Source: CADCWK01 sp964244115 (GTDB taxonomy: Bacteria; Chloroflexota; Chloroflexia; Thermomicrobiales; UBA6265). Taken from it: DNA of 26,333 nt. Below the pieces are notes generated by a model. It was not told the origin of the DNA, searched no databases, and was given only the letters and a program-made list of their open reading frames with translations. The DNA lies in contig CAXTHM010000056.1 of assembly GCA_964244115.1 (NCBI GenBank), forward strand, positions 1 through 26,333. Reading direction: 5' to 3'. Shown in pieces: positions 7,940 to 15,982 of the stretch. Position 1 is the stretch's first letter; every line of letters starts with the position of its first letter. The position numbers and the translations under genes were made by a program.

Positions 7940-8653
7940 GTGGTCGATCTCACCACCGACGCCGTCCGGCTCCTCCACGACGGCGATCAGGTCGCTGCCG
8001 GTCGAGAGGCGATCGCTGAGGCCGCCCGGCTGCTCCGGGCCGGTGAGGTCGTCGCCATCCCGACGGACACCGTCTACGGGCTCGCCGCCGCCCTGACATC
8101 CGCCGCCGCCCTGGCGGGTATCTTCCGGATCAAGGGACGGGAGCGAACGCAGACGCTCCCGGTCCTGGTGCCGGACCGGACGGCGGCCGAGCAGGTCATT
8201 CGATGGGACCGAGGCGGATACGGAGCGGAGACCGAGCGGCTCCTGATGCTCGCCGAGCGATTCTGGCCCGGCGGACTGACCGTCGCCCTGCCCGGCCGGC
8301 CCGGCTTGCCGGCGGAGGTCGTGGCCGCCGATGGGACGGTCGGTCTCCGGGTGCCGGACGACGTGGTCGCCCGGGCGCTGCTGCGGCTCACCTCCGGTGC
8401 ACTGGCCGTGACGAGCGCCAACCGCTCCGGCGCGGCGCCGTTGACCGATGCGGGAAGCGTCGCCCGTGACCTGGCCCCAGCCGGGTTGCGCTGGGAGCTC
8501 GACGCCGGGCCATCGGGCCTGGCCGTGGCGTCGACCGTCATCGGGCAGAGCGGTGATGATCTCGTCATCCACCGCCACGGCGCGATCGCCGAGCATGACC
8601 TGAGACGGGCCTGGTCGGAGATCACGGCTGGCGTGGACGCCCCCGCTCGATAG
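7940..8653 (+). CDS. L-threonylcarbamoyladenylate synthase (Sua5/YrdC/TsaC family)
   Basis: Enzymes of this family make threonylcarbamoyl-AMP from threonine, bicarbonate and ATP for the t6A modification at position 37 of ANN-decoding tRNAs. The 237-residue protein has the family signatures IPTDTVYGLAAAL, FRIKGRERTQTLPVLV (usually KxRPxxxPL, so slightly divergent), FWPGGLTVALPGR, VGLRVPDD, LAVTSANRSG and ASTVI. It lacks the extra C-terminal domain of long Sua5 proteins and so is closer to the YrdC/TsaC length, with about 25 additional N-terminal residues. The GTG at 7940 has no clear ribosome site and lies three bases after the uvrC stop, suggesting translational coupling. The true start could be slightly downstream. 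Confidence 0.93.
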   Translation: MVDLTTDAVRLLHDGDQVAAGREAIAEAARLLRAGEVVAIPTDTVYGLAAALTSAAALAGIFRIKGRERTQTLPVLVPDRTAAEQVIRWDRGGYGAETERLLMLAERFWPGGLTVALPGRPGLPAEVVAADGTVGLRVPDDVVARALLRLTSGALAVTSANRSGAAPLTDAGSVARDLAPAGLRWELDAGPSGLAVASTVIGQSGDDLVIHRHGAIAEHDLRRAWSEITAGVDAPAR

Positions 8654-8673
8654 GCGATCGTCCCGATGTTGTG

Positions 8674-8679
8674 TACAGT
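8674..8679 (+). promoter_or_regulatory. Possible -10 box for the membrane-protein gene
   Basis: TACAGT lies 60 bases before the preferred GTG (8740), and the only start codon upstream of it in that frame (8671) would be excluded from such a transcript. No good -35 box is visible. This is weak evidence and the gene may be read through from the Sua5-type gene. Confidence 0.25.
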
Positions 8680-8739
8680 GCGACGATCAGTGGCCCGAGC
8701 AGGGGCACCGGCCGGACCCGTCAGATGAGGAGCGGTCTC

Positions 8740-9789
8740 GTGCAGGACGACCAGAGCGGGCAGCGTCAGGGCAGCGCCCCACCACCGGGCCACGCCGCGC
8801 GGCAGACCGGCATCTCTGGCGTACCCGCTCCCGTTCCGGCCTCGGAGATTTCCGGGGAGCGCCCGGCCGCGCCCGGCCCGACTACCCCAGCGGGCCGCTC
8901 CACTGGCCGTGTCGATCACCTCGCCGGCGGCACCCTGATCGTCCCCCGTCCTCGATCGAGCTCCCCGTCCCAGTCGATCTCGGGCGTGGTCGTCAGCGTC
9001 GGGGCCGGCCTGCTGGTGCTGGGCCTCGGGGTGCTGGCGCAGATGTCATCGGTCGATGCCGGCGAGATCATGCCGATCCTGCGGGCGACCGGACCGATGT
9101 TCTGGGTCGCCGCGACGGTCGTGATCCTGCTCACCGCCGCCGGCGCCCAGGTTGCCGAACTATCCGCCCGGGTGGCGGCCGACGCCGCCGGACAGACCCA
9201 CGAGCGCACCGAGACCTACACCGCCTGGCTGATCGCGGCGACGGCGACATCCGCGGCCGTCCTGTTGATCGCCACGTATCACAACATCTGGGTGCTGGTC
9301 GTCGGGCCGCTCCTGACCGCGGTCAGCATCTTCGTCGGGCTCTTCTCCCGTGACCTCCTCGACGACCTGACCGACAGCGCCAGCCGCGTCGCCTCCCTCC
9401 TCCACGGGACGATCATCCACCTGATCGCCTTCCTCGCTCTCTCGATGGTCTATCTCAACAAGCTGCCGGAGTGGCTCAGCGCCGGGCTGATCGCCCTCCT
9501 GTCGGGGATGCTGATCCTGGAGACACTCCAGCGAGCCGACGGCTCGACGGGTCGGCGGCTCGGGTACGCCGGCCTCGGGGCGTTGGTCATGGGGCAGTTC
9601 GCGGTGGCGGTCAACTGGTGGCCGACCTGGAACTGGACGGGCGGGATCGCCCTCCTCGTCTGCTTCTACGTCGTCGCCGGCATCTTGCTCACGTTCAGCC
9701 AGCAGGACGACATCCGGCCGCGGGACGTCGTCTTCTACGGCGGTATCGGGTCGGTTGCGCTGGCCGCGATCGCTATCCTGAGCCGCTGA
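8740..9789 (+). CDS. Multi-pass membrane protein of unknown function
   Basis: I do not recognise the family. From the GTG at 8740 the protein is 349 residues. I chose this start over 8671 because GAGGAG (8727-8732) is seven bases upstream. The first 75 residues or so are polar and rich in Pro, Gly and Ser, probably disordered and cytoplasmic. The rest is very hydrophobic: about eight or nine helices, for example SGVVVSVGAGLLVLGLGVLA, MFWVAATVVILLTAAGA, ITTLV-like segments around YTAWLIAATATSAAVLLIA, and WTGGIALLVCFYVVAGIL near the C terminus. No transporter or enzyme motif stands out. Between helices, SRDLLDDLTDSASRVASLL looks amphipathic. A new promoter appears to start at its stop codon for the next genes. 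It could be lineage-specific. Confidence 0.82.
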   Translation: MQDDQSGQRQGSAPPPGHAARQTGISGVPAPVPASEISGERPAAPGPTTPAGRSTGRVDHLAGGTLIVPRPRSSSPSQSISGVVVSVGAGLLVLGLGVLAQMSSVDAGEIMPILRATGPMFWVAATVVILLTAAGAQVAELSARVAADAAGQTHERTETYTAWLIAATATSAAVLLIATYHNIWVLVVGPLLTAVSIFVGLFSRDLLDDLTDSASRVASLLHGTIIHLIAFLALSMVYLNKLPEWLSAGLIALLSGMLILETLQRADGSTGRRLGYAGLGALVMGQFAVAVNWWPTWNWTGGIALLVCFYVVAGILLTFSQQDDIRPRDVVFYGGIGSVALAAIAILSR

Positions 9790-9813
9790 CCCTTCCCTCC
9801 GGGCGGGTAGAAT
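9786..9813 (+). promoter_or_regulatory. Promoter for the small protein and rarA
   Basis: CTGACC (9786-9791, overlapping the upstream stop codon) and TAGAAT (9808-9813) are separated by 16 bases. They match sigma-70 -35 and -10 boxes at four and five of six positions. A start near 9820 would leave a leader of about 18 bases containing AGAGGAG before the ATG at 9838. Confidence 0.5.
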
Positions 9814-9837
9814 GGGCTCGACCAGAGGAGCAGCGCG

Positions 9838-10146
9838 ATGAGCGACAACGGGCGGCACGAACCGGTGATCGAACTGATCATCCAGGCCAGCGAGACGGAT
9901 ACCGAACGTGACGTCAGACCAGTCAGCGACGCCGCCTACGAGGCGTTGCTGGAGATGGACCGGCTCGAAGAGGTGCTGGAGGCGATGGGCGACCTCGGGG
10001 CGATGACGCGGCTCGATGCCGAGTCCCTGCCGGTCAGCCCGACGACCGTCGAGGTGATCGCCGAGCTCAATGCCCTGAAGATGCGCAGCGTCGAGCAGAT
10101 CGAGGCCCGGCTGGCCGAGCTGGCGGCGGCCCTCGACGATGAGTAG
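9838..10146 (+). CDS. Small acidic protein of unknown function, coupled to rarA
   Basis: This 102-residue protein is not recognised. It is strongly acidic and predicted mainly helical, with heptad-like segments such as EALLEMDRLEEVLEAMGDL and VEQIEARLAELAAALDDE, which suggests a coiled-coil or helical-bundle protein. It has no Cys, no membrane segment and no signal peptide. AGAGGAG lies upstream of the ATG at 9838. Its last eight bases overlap the start of rarA (ATG at 10139 inside GATGAGTAG), so the two are translationally coupled and probably made in proportion. A role with RarA is an inference from this overlap only. Confidence 0.8.
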   Translation: MSDNGRHEPVIELIIQASETDTERDVRPVSDAAYEALLEMDRLEEVLEAMGDLGAMTRLDAESLPVSPTTVEVIAELNALKMRSVEQIEARLAELAAALDDE

Positions 10147-11590
10147 CGCCGGCACCCCCAACGCGCCGAGCCTGTTCGACGCGTCCCGGGCCGCGACGCT
10201 GTCCCGCTCCGCGCCGCTCTCGACCCGGATGCGTCCCCGGACGCTGGACGAGGTCGTCGGGCAGGCACAGGTCCTCGGGCCGGGGACCCTGCTGCGCAAG
10301 GCCATCGAGTCCGACCGGCTGGCCTCGCTGATCCTCTGGGGGCCGCCGGGCACCGGCAAGACGACGATCGCCCGCATCATCGCCACGACGACCCGAGCCC
10401 ATTTCGTCGCCCAGAGCGCCGTCTCGGCCGGCGTCGCCGACCTGCGCAAGGCGGTCCAGGAAGCGCGCGACCGGCTCGGGATGCACCACCAGCGCACTGT
10501 CCTGTTCATCGACGAGATTCACCGGTTCAACAAGGGCCAGCAGGACGCGATCCTGCCCCACGTCGAGGACGGCACGGTCATCCTGATCGGCGCCACGACC
10601 GAGAACCCGTCGTTCGAGGTCAACAGTGCCCTCCTGTCCCGCTCCCGCGTCGTCGTCCTCCGGGCGCTGGACGACATCGACATCGTCGAGATCATGCGCC
10701 GCGCCCTGGTCGATGACGAGCGCGGTCTCGGGCGGGACGGGATCACGGTCGCGCCGGAGGTCATGGAGGCGCTCGCGAACCTCGCCAACGGCGACGCCCG
10801 GTTCGCTCTCAACACACTGGAGTTCGCGTCGACCGGGGTCCTGAGGGAGCCCGAGGGCCAGCGGGTCGTCTCGCTGGACCTGGTGGCCGAGGCGGCCCAG
10901 CGCCGGGCCGGGACGTACGACAAGTCCGGCGACGACCACTTCGACGCCATCTCGGCGCTGCACAAGACGCTGCGCGGCAGCGACCCGAACGCCGCCCTCT
11001 ACTGGCTGGCCCGGATGCTGGAGCGGGGCGACGACCCGCTCTACGTCGTCCGCCGCCTGGTCCGGTTCGCCTCGGAGGACGTCGGCCTGGCCGACCCGCA
11101 GGCCCTCACGCTGGCGGTCGCCGCCCAGCAGGCCGTCCACTTCATCGGGATGCCGGAGGGAGCGCTGGCCCTGGCCGAACTGGTCGTCTATCTCGCCCTG
11201 TCGCCGAAGAGCAACGCCGTCTACCGGGGCTACAAGCTCGCCGTCGCCGATGTCGAATCGACCCGGAACGAGCCCGTCCCGATGCACCTGCGCAACGCTC
11301 CGACGAAGCTGATGAAGACGCTGGGCTACGGCGACGGGTACAAGTACGCGCACGACTTCGAGGACGGGGTCGTCGGGCAGCAGAACCTGCCCGACAACGT
11401 CGCCGGCCACATCTACTATCAGCCCAAGGATCGCGGCTACGAGGTCGAACTGCGCCAGCGGATGCGCCGGATCGAAGAGATCTACTCGCGCACCATGACC
11501 GTCCCGGAGGACGAGAAGACGGACGGGGGCCCGATCCAAGACCAGACGAGTGACCGTCATCAGAAGCCCGGCCCTCAAGGGACCGGCTGA
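10139..11590 (+). CDS. rarA: Replication-associated recombination protein A (RarA/MgsA, AAA+ ATPase)
   Basis: RarA is a clamp-loader-like AAA+ ATPase that acts at stalled replication forks and binds SSB. The 483-residue protein has the RarA start region MRPRTLDEVVGQAQVLGPG, Walker A GPPGTGKTT (from residue 68), Walker B VLFIDEIHRF (D125, E126) and sensor 1 GATTENPSFEVN. The sensor-2/lid segment follows, then the MgsA C-terminal tetramerisation region with YDKSGDDHFDAISALHKTLRGSDPNAALYWLARML-type sequence and GYGDGYKYAHDF. The family core ends near VELRQRMRRIEEIY. The final 25 residues or so are non-conserved, and the last eight codons with the stop lie inside the inverted-repeat element at 11568-11701. 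It overlaps the acidic-protein gene by eight bases. Confidence 0.97.
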   Translation: MSSAGTPNAPSLFDASRAATLSRSAPLSTRMRPRTLDEVVGQAQVLGPGTLLRKAIESDRLASLILWGPPGTGKTTIARIIATTTRAHFVAQSAVSAGVADLRKAVQEARDRLGMHHQRTVLFIDEIHRFNKGQQDAILPHVEDGTVILIGATTENPSFEVNSALLSRSRVVVLRALDDIDIVEIMRRALVDDERGLGRDGITVAPEVMEALANLANGDARFALNTLEFASTGVLREPEGQRVVSLDLVAEAAQRRAGTYDKSGDDHFDAISALHKTLRGSDPNAALYWLARMLERGDDPLYVVRRLVRFASEDVGLADPQALTLAVAAQQAVHFIGMPEGALALAELVVYLALSPKSNAVYRGYKLAVADVESTRNEPVPMHLRNAPTKLMKTLGYGDGYKYAHDFEDGVVGQQNLPDNVAGHIYYQPKDRGYEVELRQRMRRIEEIYSRTMTVPEDEKTDGGPIQDQTSDRHQKPGPQGTG

Positions 11591-11701
11591 ACGACACTGG
11601 TCACGGACACTCGCCTCGATGCGAACTCCGCGTGATCGGGCTGTGGAGTCTTAAACTCACCGTCGAATCAGATGTCTTTCAGCCGGTCCCTTCAGGGCCG
11701 G
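11568..11701. repeat. REP-doublet-like element: two inverted copies of a hairpin sequence
   Basis: Bases 11568-11596 and 11673-11701 are inverted copies matching at 27 of 29 positions (mismatches at 11576 and 11592), separated by 76 bases. Each arm is also a hairpin: in the left arm CCGG-CCC pairs with GGG-CCGG around TCAA with one bulged A, and the right arm mirrors it around TTCA. Two inverted hairpin units within about 130 bases is the layout of REP doublets (REPINs/BIMEs). The left arm includes the rarA stop and last codons. I see no second copy in the window, so whether it is a repeat family is untested. A pair of terminators facing each other is the alternative. Confidence 0.65.
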
Positions 11702-11770
11702 TTCGGTGAATCGACCGATCGCGACTGGAAGAGTGTCTCGTCCCCAATATCCATCCTCAGGAGCACCCCC

Positions 11771-12532
11771 ATGCGCGACGCGTTCTACCGGGCCGACCCC
11801 GACCTGACGCTGCCGTTCCAGCGCAACGATGGCCGGAGTGCCGAGCAGCTCCGACCGCTCAGGATCACCCCGAACACCTTTGGCTACGGCGAGGGCTCGT
11901 GCCTGGTCGAGCAGGGCAACACGCGGGTGATCGTCACGGCGACGGTCGAGGAGCGCGTGCCCCGCTGGATGCAGGGCAAGGGCCGGGGCTGGGTGACGGC
12001 CGAGTACGCGATGCTGCCCCGTGCCACGAAGGAGCGGACGAAGCGCGAGGTCGAGAACGGCAAACCGGGCGGGCGGACCGTCGAGATCCAGCGCCTGATC
12101 GGCCGGTCGCTCCGGGCGGTCACCGACCTCGGCGCCCTGGGCGAGCGGATGGTGACGGTCGACTGCGACGTCCTCCAGGCCGACGCGGGCACGCGCTGCG
12201 CCTCGATCACCGGCGGCTACGTCGCGCTGGCCCTGGCCTGCCGGGGCCTGCTGGCGCGGCGGGCGATCAAGCGTGATCCGCTGACGGCCGCCGTCGCCGC
12301 GATCAGCGTCGGCGTCGTCAAGGGCCGGACCCTGCTCGACCTCGACTACTCCGAGGACGGCGGCGCCGATGTCGATTTCAACGTCGTCATGACCGACCGG
12401 GACGCCTATGTCGAGATCCAGGGCACGGCCGAGACGACTCCCTTCAGCCCGGCCCAGCTCGCCGCCCTGCTGGAGATGGCCCATCTCGGCCTGACCGACG
12501 TCTTCGCCGCCCAGACGCTCGCGCTCGGGTGA
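11771..12532 (+). CDS. rph: Ribonuclease PH
   Basis: RNase PH is a phosphate-dependent 3'-to-5' exonuclease that trims tRNA and other RNA 3' ends and forms a hexamer. The 253-residue protein has the usual length and conserved stretches: RPLRITPNTFGYGEGSCLVE, VTATVEERVPRWMQGKGRGW, VTAEYAMLPRATKERTKRE (family residues for RNA and phosphate binding), EIQRLIGRSLRAVTDL, DCDVLQADAGTRCASITGGY, and DLDYSEDGGADVDFNVVMT near the C terminus. The ATG at 11771 follows AGGAG (11759-11763) by seven bases; a longer frame from 11672 would begin inside the repeat element and is rejected. It converges on the GGDEF-EAL gene, with only nine bases between the stops. Confidence 0.97.
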   Translation: MRDAFYRADPDLTLPFQRNDGRSAEQLRPLRITPNTFGYGEGSCLVEQGNTRVIVTATVEERVPRWMQGKGRGWVTAEYAMLPRATKERTKREVENGKPGGRTVEIQRLIGRSLRAVTDLGALGERMVTVDCDVLQADAGTRCASITGGYVALALACRGLLARRAIKRDPLTAAVAAISVGVVKGRTLLDLDYSEDGGADVDFNVVMTDRDAYVEIQGTAETTPFSPAQLAALLEMAHLGLTDVFAAQTLALG

Positions 12533-12541
12533 CGAGGCGCG

Positions 12542-15500
12542 TCAATCCGCCGGAGCTGCCCGGATCAGCAAGGTCGGTACGACCTGGTCCCGGAGGCGCT
12601 CCATGATCCGGTGGGACATCATCGGCCGGCCGAAGTAGTACCCCTGGGCGTTGGTGCAGCCGAGACTCTGGAGCAACCGGCGCTCGCCCTCGGTCTCGAC
12701 CCCTTCGGCGATCACCGCCAGACCGAGCGCCCGCCCGACCCCGAGGACGGCCCGGACGATCGCGGCTTCCCCGTCGCCATCGGCGCCGGCGATGAACGCC
12801 CGGTCGATCTTGACAGTATCGACCGGGTAGCGCCGCAGCGATGCCAGGCTGGACTCGCCGGTCCCGAAGTCGTCGATCGCGAGACCGACACCCATGCGGC
12901 GCAGTTCATGGAGCTGATCGAGGTAGGCCATCCCTTCCCGGGCCGTGATGCTCTCCGTGATCTCGACGTGAAGCATCGACGGCTGGATCCCGGCCTGGTC
13001 GATCGCCTCCGCGATCTGCCCGATGAAGTTCGGCTGCCGGAGCTGTTCCGACGCGATGTTGACCGACACCCAGACCGGCGAGACGGCGGACCAGCGGGCC
13101 GCCTGAGTGCACGCCTCTCGCAGGACCCACTGCCCGATCGGCTCGATCAGACCGGACGCCTGGGCAATCCCGAGGAACGCCGACGGCCCGAGGAGCCCCA
13201 GCTCCGGGTGCTTCCAGCGGACCAGCGCCTCGACACCGACCATCCTTCCGGTCGCGAGTTCGACGATCGGCTGATAACGGACCCGGAGCTCCTCGCGCTC
13301 GAGCGCGTGACGCAGTTGCAGCTCGGTCGTGAGGCGTTGACGAACCTCCTCGGCCATGGCGGGGGTGTACGGCAGCCAGGTGCCGCCGCCCAAGGCCTTG
13401 GCGCGGTAGAGGGCGGTATCGGCGGCTCGGAGCAGATCGTGCGGGTCGCGGAGCACTCCCGAGCTGACCGCGATCCCGATGCTGGCCCGGATCCGGGTCT
13501 CCTGCCCGGACAACACGAACGGCTGACTGATGGCGGCGAGGAGGTCCGCGGCGACCCGGCCGGCATCCTCGATGCCACGCACACGATCGACGAGCACCGT
13601 GAACTCATCCCCACCGAACCGGGACATGGTGTCCCGCCGGCCCAGCCGATCGTGGATCCGTTGCCCGACGACCTGAAGGCCGAGATCGCCGGCGACATGC
13701 CCGTGGCTGTCGTTGATCAGCTTGAAGTCATCGAGGTCGATGAAGAGGACGGCGATCGGGTCGGCGTCCAGATTGCGATCGTCCTGTGCCGATCGCAGTC
13801 GATCCAGGAACAGCGTCCGGTTCGGGAGTCCGGTGAGGGCGTCGTGCGTCGCGTCATGGGCCAGTTGGCGTTCGAGCGTCTTGCGTTCGGTGATGTCGCG
13901 GGCGTTGACGACGATCCCATCGATGCCCGGTTCCTCGATCAGGTACGTCGCGGCGAGTTCCAGCCAGCGCCAGCCATCGGTCCGGTGCCGGGCGCGAACC
14001 TCGAACCGGACCACGTCCTGCTCCCCGGACAGGAGCGGTTCGAGCGCCTGTTCGGCCCGCTCATGGTCGTCCTTGTGGACGATGTCGGCCGCCTGCATCC
14101 CGACCCCGATGGCGGGTGAGAATCCGAGGATCGTCTCGACCGACGGGCTGAGATAGCGGATGGTCTGGTCCCGGTTCAGGACGAAGACCAGGTCGGCGCC
14201 GTATCGGATCAGGGTCGTGAGATAGTTCTGCCGGAGCGCCTCCTCGGTCTCGCGCTGCTCGGTGACGTCGCGCGACGTCAGCACGAGGCCGGAGACATCG
14301 GGGTCGGCGAGGAGGTTGTCGGCGATGGATTCCAGCCAGCGCCAGGTCCCATCGGCATGCCGGAAGCGATACTGCACGGTCACCTTGCCGCTGCCCGGCC
14401 GCATTCCGGCGCGGAGTGCCTGGACCACCGCCTCTACGTCATCCGGATGGATGAACTCCAGCGAATTGTGTCCGGTCAACTCGTCCAACGGATAGCCGAG
14501 GATCCTGGTGGCCGCGGGGCTGTCGTACCGGATCATCCCGTCGATCCCGATGATGCTGGTGATCGACGACGTGTGCTGGACGAGTGCCCGGTACCGGCCC
14601 TCGGGGGAGTCCTCGTCGGAGGTCGCCACCCGCGGCTCGATGATGTCGCGAGCGCTGACCACGAAGCCGTGAATCAGCGGGTCGTCCCGCAGGTCCGTCA
14701 GCACGACGTCGAAGACCCGGCTGGGATCGTTCCGGTACCGAAGCCGCATCCTGGGAAGGGTCGCTCCCGACTCACGGCTGATCGCGAGCGTCGCCCGGAG
14801 CGCCTCGAGATCCTCCTCATGGATCAGGCGAGTCATCAGCTCGCCCTTCAGATCATCGGGGGCGATCCCGAGCAGGCGTTCGATCGACGGGCTGATGTAC
14901 TGGACGGACGAGTCCGTGTTCACGATCGCGATGATGTCCGGAGAGTGGTTCATCACCGATTCGAAACGCTGCCTCGACGCGTCGCTCCCCACCTGGTCGG
15001 CGTGCCCGGTCCGTCCGCTGCCGGGCAGTCGCGAGTCACCGCTGGCACCGATCGCGTTGCCCGCGTATCCCATCTCCCGCATCGCGACGTGTGCGAGTTC
15101 CCGAAGATCCTCGATCTGCTGATCGGACCAGTTACGCGGCCGATGGTCGATGGCGCAGAGACTGCCGATCGTCTGCCCGTCGTCGCTCGTCAGTGGCATC
15201 CCGAGGTAGGCGACGATGCCGAGCTCACCGATCCCCAGATTGTCCCGCACGAGCGGGTCGACCCTCGCATCTTCGATGACGAGCGGCTCACTGCTGCCGA
15301 GGGTGAACTTGCAGAACGACCGGTCCAGCGGACTCTCCCCCAGAGCCGCCCAGGGACCTTCGAGACCGAACTGCGCCTTGAAGAACTGCCGGTCCTCGTC
15401 GACGAGCGACACGAGCGCGACCGGAACGTCGAGCAGCCGGCTGACCAGCCGGGTCAGCCGGTCGAAACTCTCTTCCGGAGGCGTGTCGAGCAGGCCGAGC

Positions 15501-15574
15501 CGTCGCAGCGTCTTCAGTCTCTCCGGATCTCCGATGAGATCCGGCGTCCAGTCCCGATAGCGATCAGCATTCAT
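12542..15574 (-). CDS. GAF-PAS-PAS-PAS-GGDEF-EAL cyclic-di-GMP signalling protein
   Basis: This 1010-residue cytoplasmic protein has no membrane segment. An N-terminal GAF domain (about residues 20-170, with LRRLGLLDTPPEESFDRLTR and GSLCAIDHRPRNW) is followed by three PAS domains (about 202-312, 327-442 and 452-566, the last two with typical RWLE and RDITER PAC ends). The diguanylate cyclase domain has an intact GGDEF at 654-658. The phosphodiesterase domain has EAL at 782-784, HVEITES, DDFGTG from 901, and EGVETEG. Both catalytic motifs look active. The inhibitory I-site is degenerate (GRRD instead of RxxD, nine residues before GGDEF), so product feedback may be lost. Family members make or break cyclic di-GMP, which controls attachment and motility. 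The ATG at 15574 is preferred to a TTG at 15637. Its weak ribosome site leaves the start uncertain. Confidence 0.95.
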   Translation of the reverse strand: MNADRYRDWTPDLIGDPERLKTLRRLGLLDTPPEESFDRLTRLVSRLLDVPVALVSLVDEDRQFFKAQFGLEGPWAALGESPLDRSFCKFTLGSSEPLVIEDARVDPLVRDNLGIGELGIVAYLGMPLTSDDGQTIGSLCAIDHRPRNWSDQQIEDLRELAHVAMREMGYAGNAIGASGDSRLPGSGRTGHADQVGSDASRQRFESVMNHSPDIIAIVNTDSSVQYISPSIERLLGIAPDDLKGELMTRLIHEEDLEALRATLAISRESGATLPRMRLRYRNDPSRVFDVVLTDLRDDPLIHGFVVSARDIIEPRVATSDEDSPEGRYRALVQHTSSITSIIGIDGMIRYDSPAATRILGYPLDELTGHNSLEFIHPDDVEAVVQALRAGMRPGSGKVTVQYRFRHADGTWRWLESIADNLLADPDVSGLVLTSRDVTEQRETEEALRQNYLTTLIRYGADLVFVLNRDQTIRYLSPSVETILGFSPAIGVGMQAADIVHKDDHERAEQALEPLLSGEQDVVRFEVRARHRTDGWRWLELAATYLIEEPGIDGIVVNARDITERKTLERQLAHDATHDALTGLPNRTLFLDRLRSAQDDRNLDADPIAVLFIDLDDFKLINDSHGHVAGDLGLQVVGQRIHDRLGRRDTMSRFGGDEFTVLVDRVRGIEDAGRVAADLLAAISQPFVLSGQETRIRASIGIAVSSGVLRDPHDLLRAADTALYRAKALGGGTWLPYTPAMAEEVRQRLTTELQLRHALEREELRVRYQPIVELATGRMVGVEALVRWKHPELGLLGPSAFLGIAQASGLIEPIGQWVLREACTQAARWSAVSPVWVSVNIASEQLRQPNFIGQIAEAIDQAGIQPSMLHVEITESITAREGMAYLDQLHELRRMGVGLAIDDFGTGESSLASLRRYPVDTVKIDRAFIAGADGDGEAAIVRAVLGVGRALGLAVIAEGVETEGERRLLQSLGCTNAQGYYFGRPMMSHRIMERLRDQVVPTLLIRAAPAD

Positions 15575-15639
15575 GGTACGCACCCGCGACAGATCAGGGT
15601 CAACAATGCCGCGTCGGCGAAACGGGCGAACTGGCAAAA

Positions 15640-15662
15640 ATGATACTTGATCGAAGGATCAA
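15640..15662 (-). promoter_or_regulatory. Probable promoter with palindromic operator for the GGDEF-EAL gene
   Basis: On the minus strand TATCAT (15645-15640) is a five-of-six -10 box, 65 bases upstream of the ATG. Directly upstream of it is a perfect interrupted palindrome, TTGATC-GAAG-GATCAA (15647-15662), occupying the spacer between the -10 and -35 positions, where a bound repressor would block RNA polymerase. No clear -35 box is seen. The combination is suggestive but not proof. Confidence 0.45.
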
Positions 15663-15982
15663 CTCGATGAACCGTCCATAGGCAATAGTGTCCAACCCGT
15701 GAGAGTCATTGGTTCGCCGGGTCCGGGTCTTCGGCAAGCGTCTAGTCGATCGGCTCTTCCACCCCGACGACGTTCCGGGAACCGGTCAGCGCCTCGAACC
15801 GGATGCGGTCGGACGCCAGCCCGGTTCCCGGAAGGCATGGACGTCTGCCGGCGATGTCTTCGAGTCGCTACGCATCAGCCGGACGGCCGCGCCCTGGATT
15901 TCCGGCCAGGCGCCCCCGTCGGCATGACCCCGCACCGCTACCGATGGCCCGTGCCGATCCGGATCGGGGCGACGGAGCGGTG
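15663..15982. other. Intergenic stretch of about 320 bases, no convincing gene
   Basis: This lies between the end of the HisC-like gene and the promoter region of the GGDEF-EAL gene, both on the minus strand. It contains a 13-bp inverted repeat (listed separately). On the minus strand a protein-like frame (about 15924-15788, including SDSKTSPADVHAFREPGWRP) continues after a frame change as RIRFEALTGSRNVVGVEEPID, stopping near 15742. This could be a gene remnant or chance in GC-rich DNA. I see no tRNA. Confidence 0.5.
15773..15833. repeat. 13-bp perfect inverted repeat
   Basis: TTCCGGGAACCGG (15773-15785) and CCGGTTCCCGGAA (15821-15833) are perfect complements with 35 bases between them. On the minus strand it lies about 150 bases after the stop of the HisC-like gene and could form a large hairpin at that transcript's 3' end. 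No T-run follows. Confidence 0.5.

Noticed and set aside
6698..8596. A 632-codon minus-strand frame opposite uvrC and the Sua5-type gene
   Set aside because: It is the antisense of two well-recognised genes. In GC-rich DNA long antisense frames are expected, and the protein shows no domain.
11672..11770. An N-terminal extension of RNase PH beginning MSFSRSLQGR
   Set aside because: It begins inside the inverted-repeat element. The mirrored minus-strand frame begins MSFSRSLEGR for the same reason. The ATG at 11771 has a proper ribosome site and the family start.
13713..15643. Plus-strand frames opposite the GGDEF-EAL gene
   Set aside because: The minus strand carries complete GAF, PAS, GGDEF and EAL motifs; the plus frames have none.
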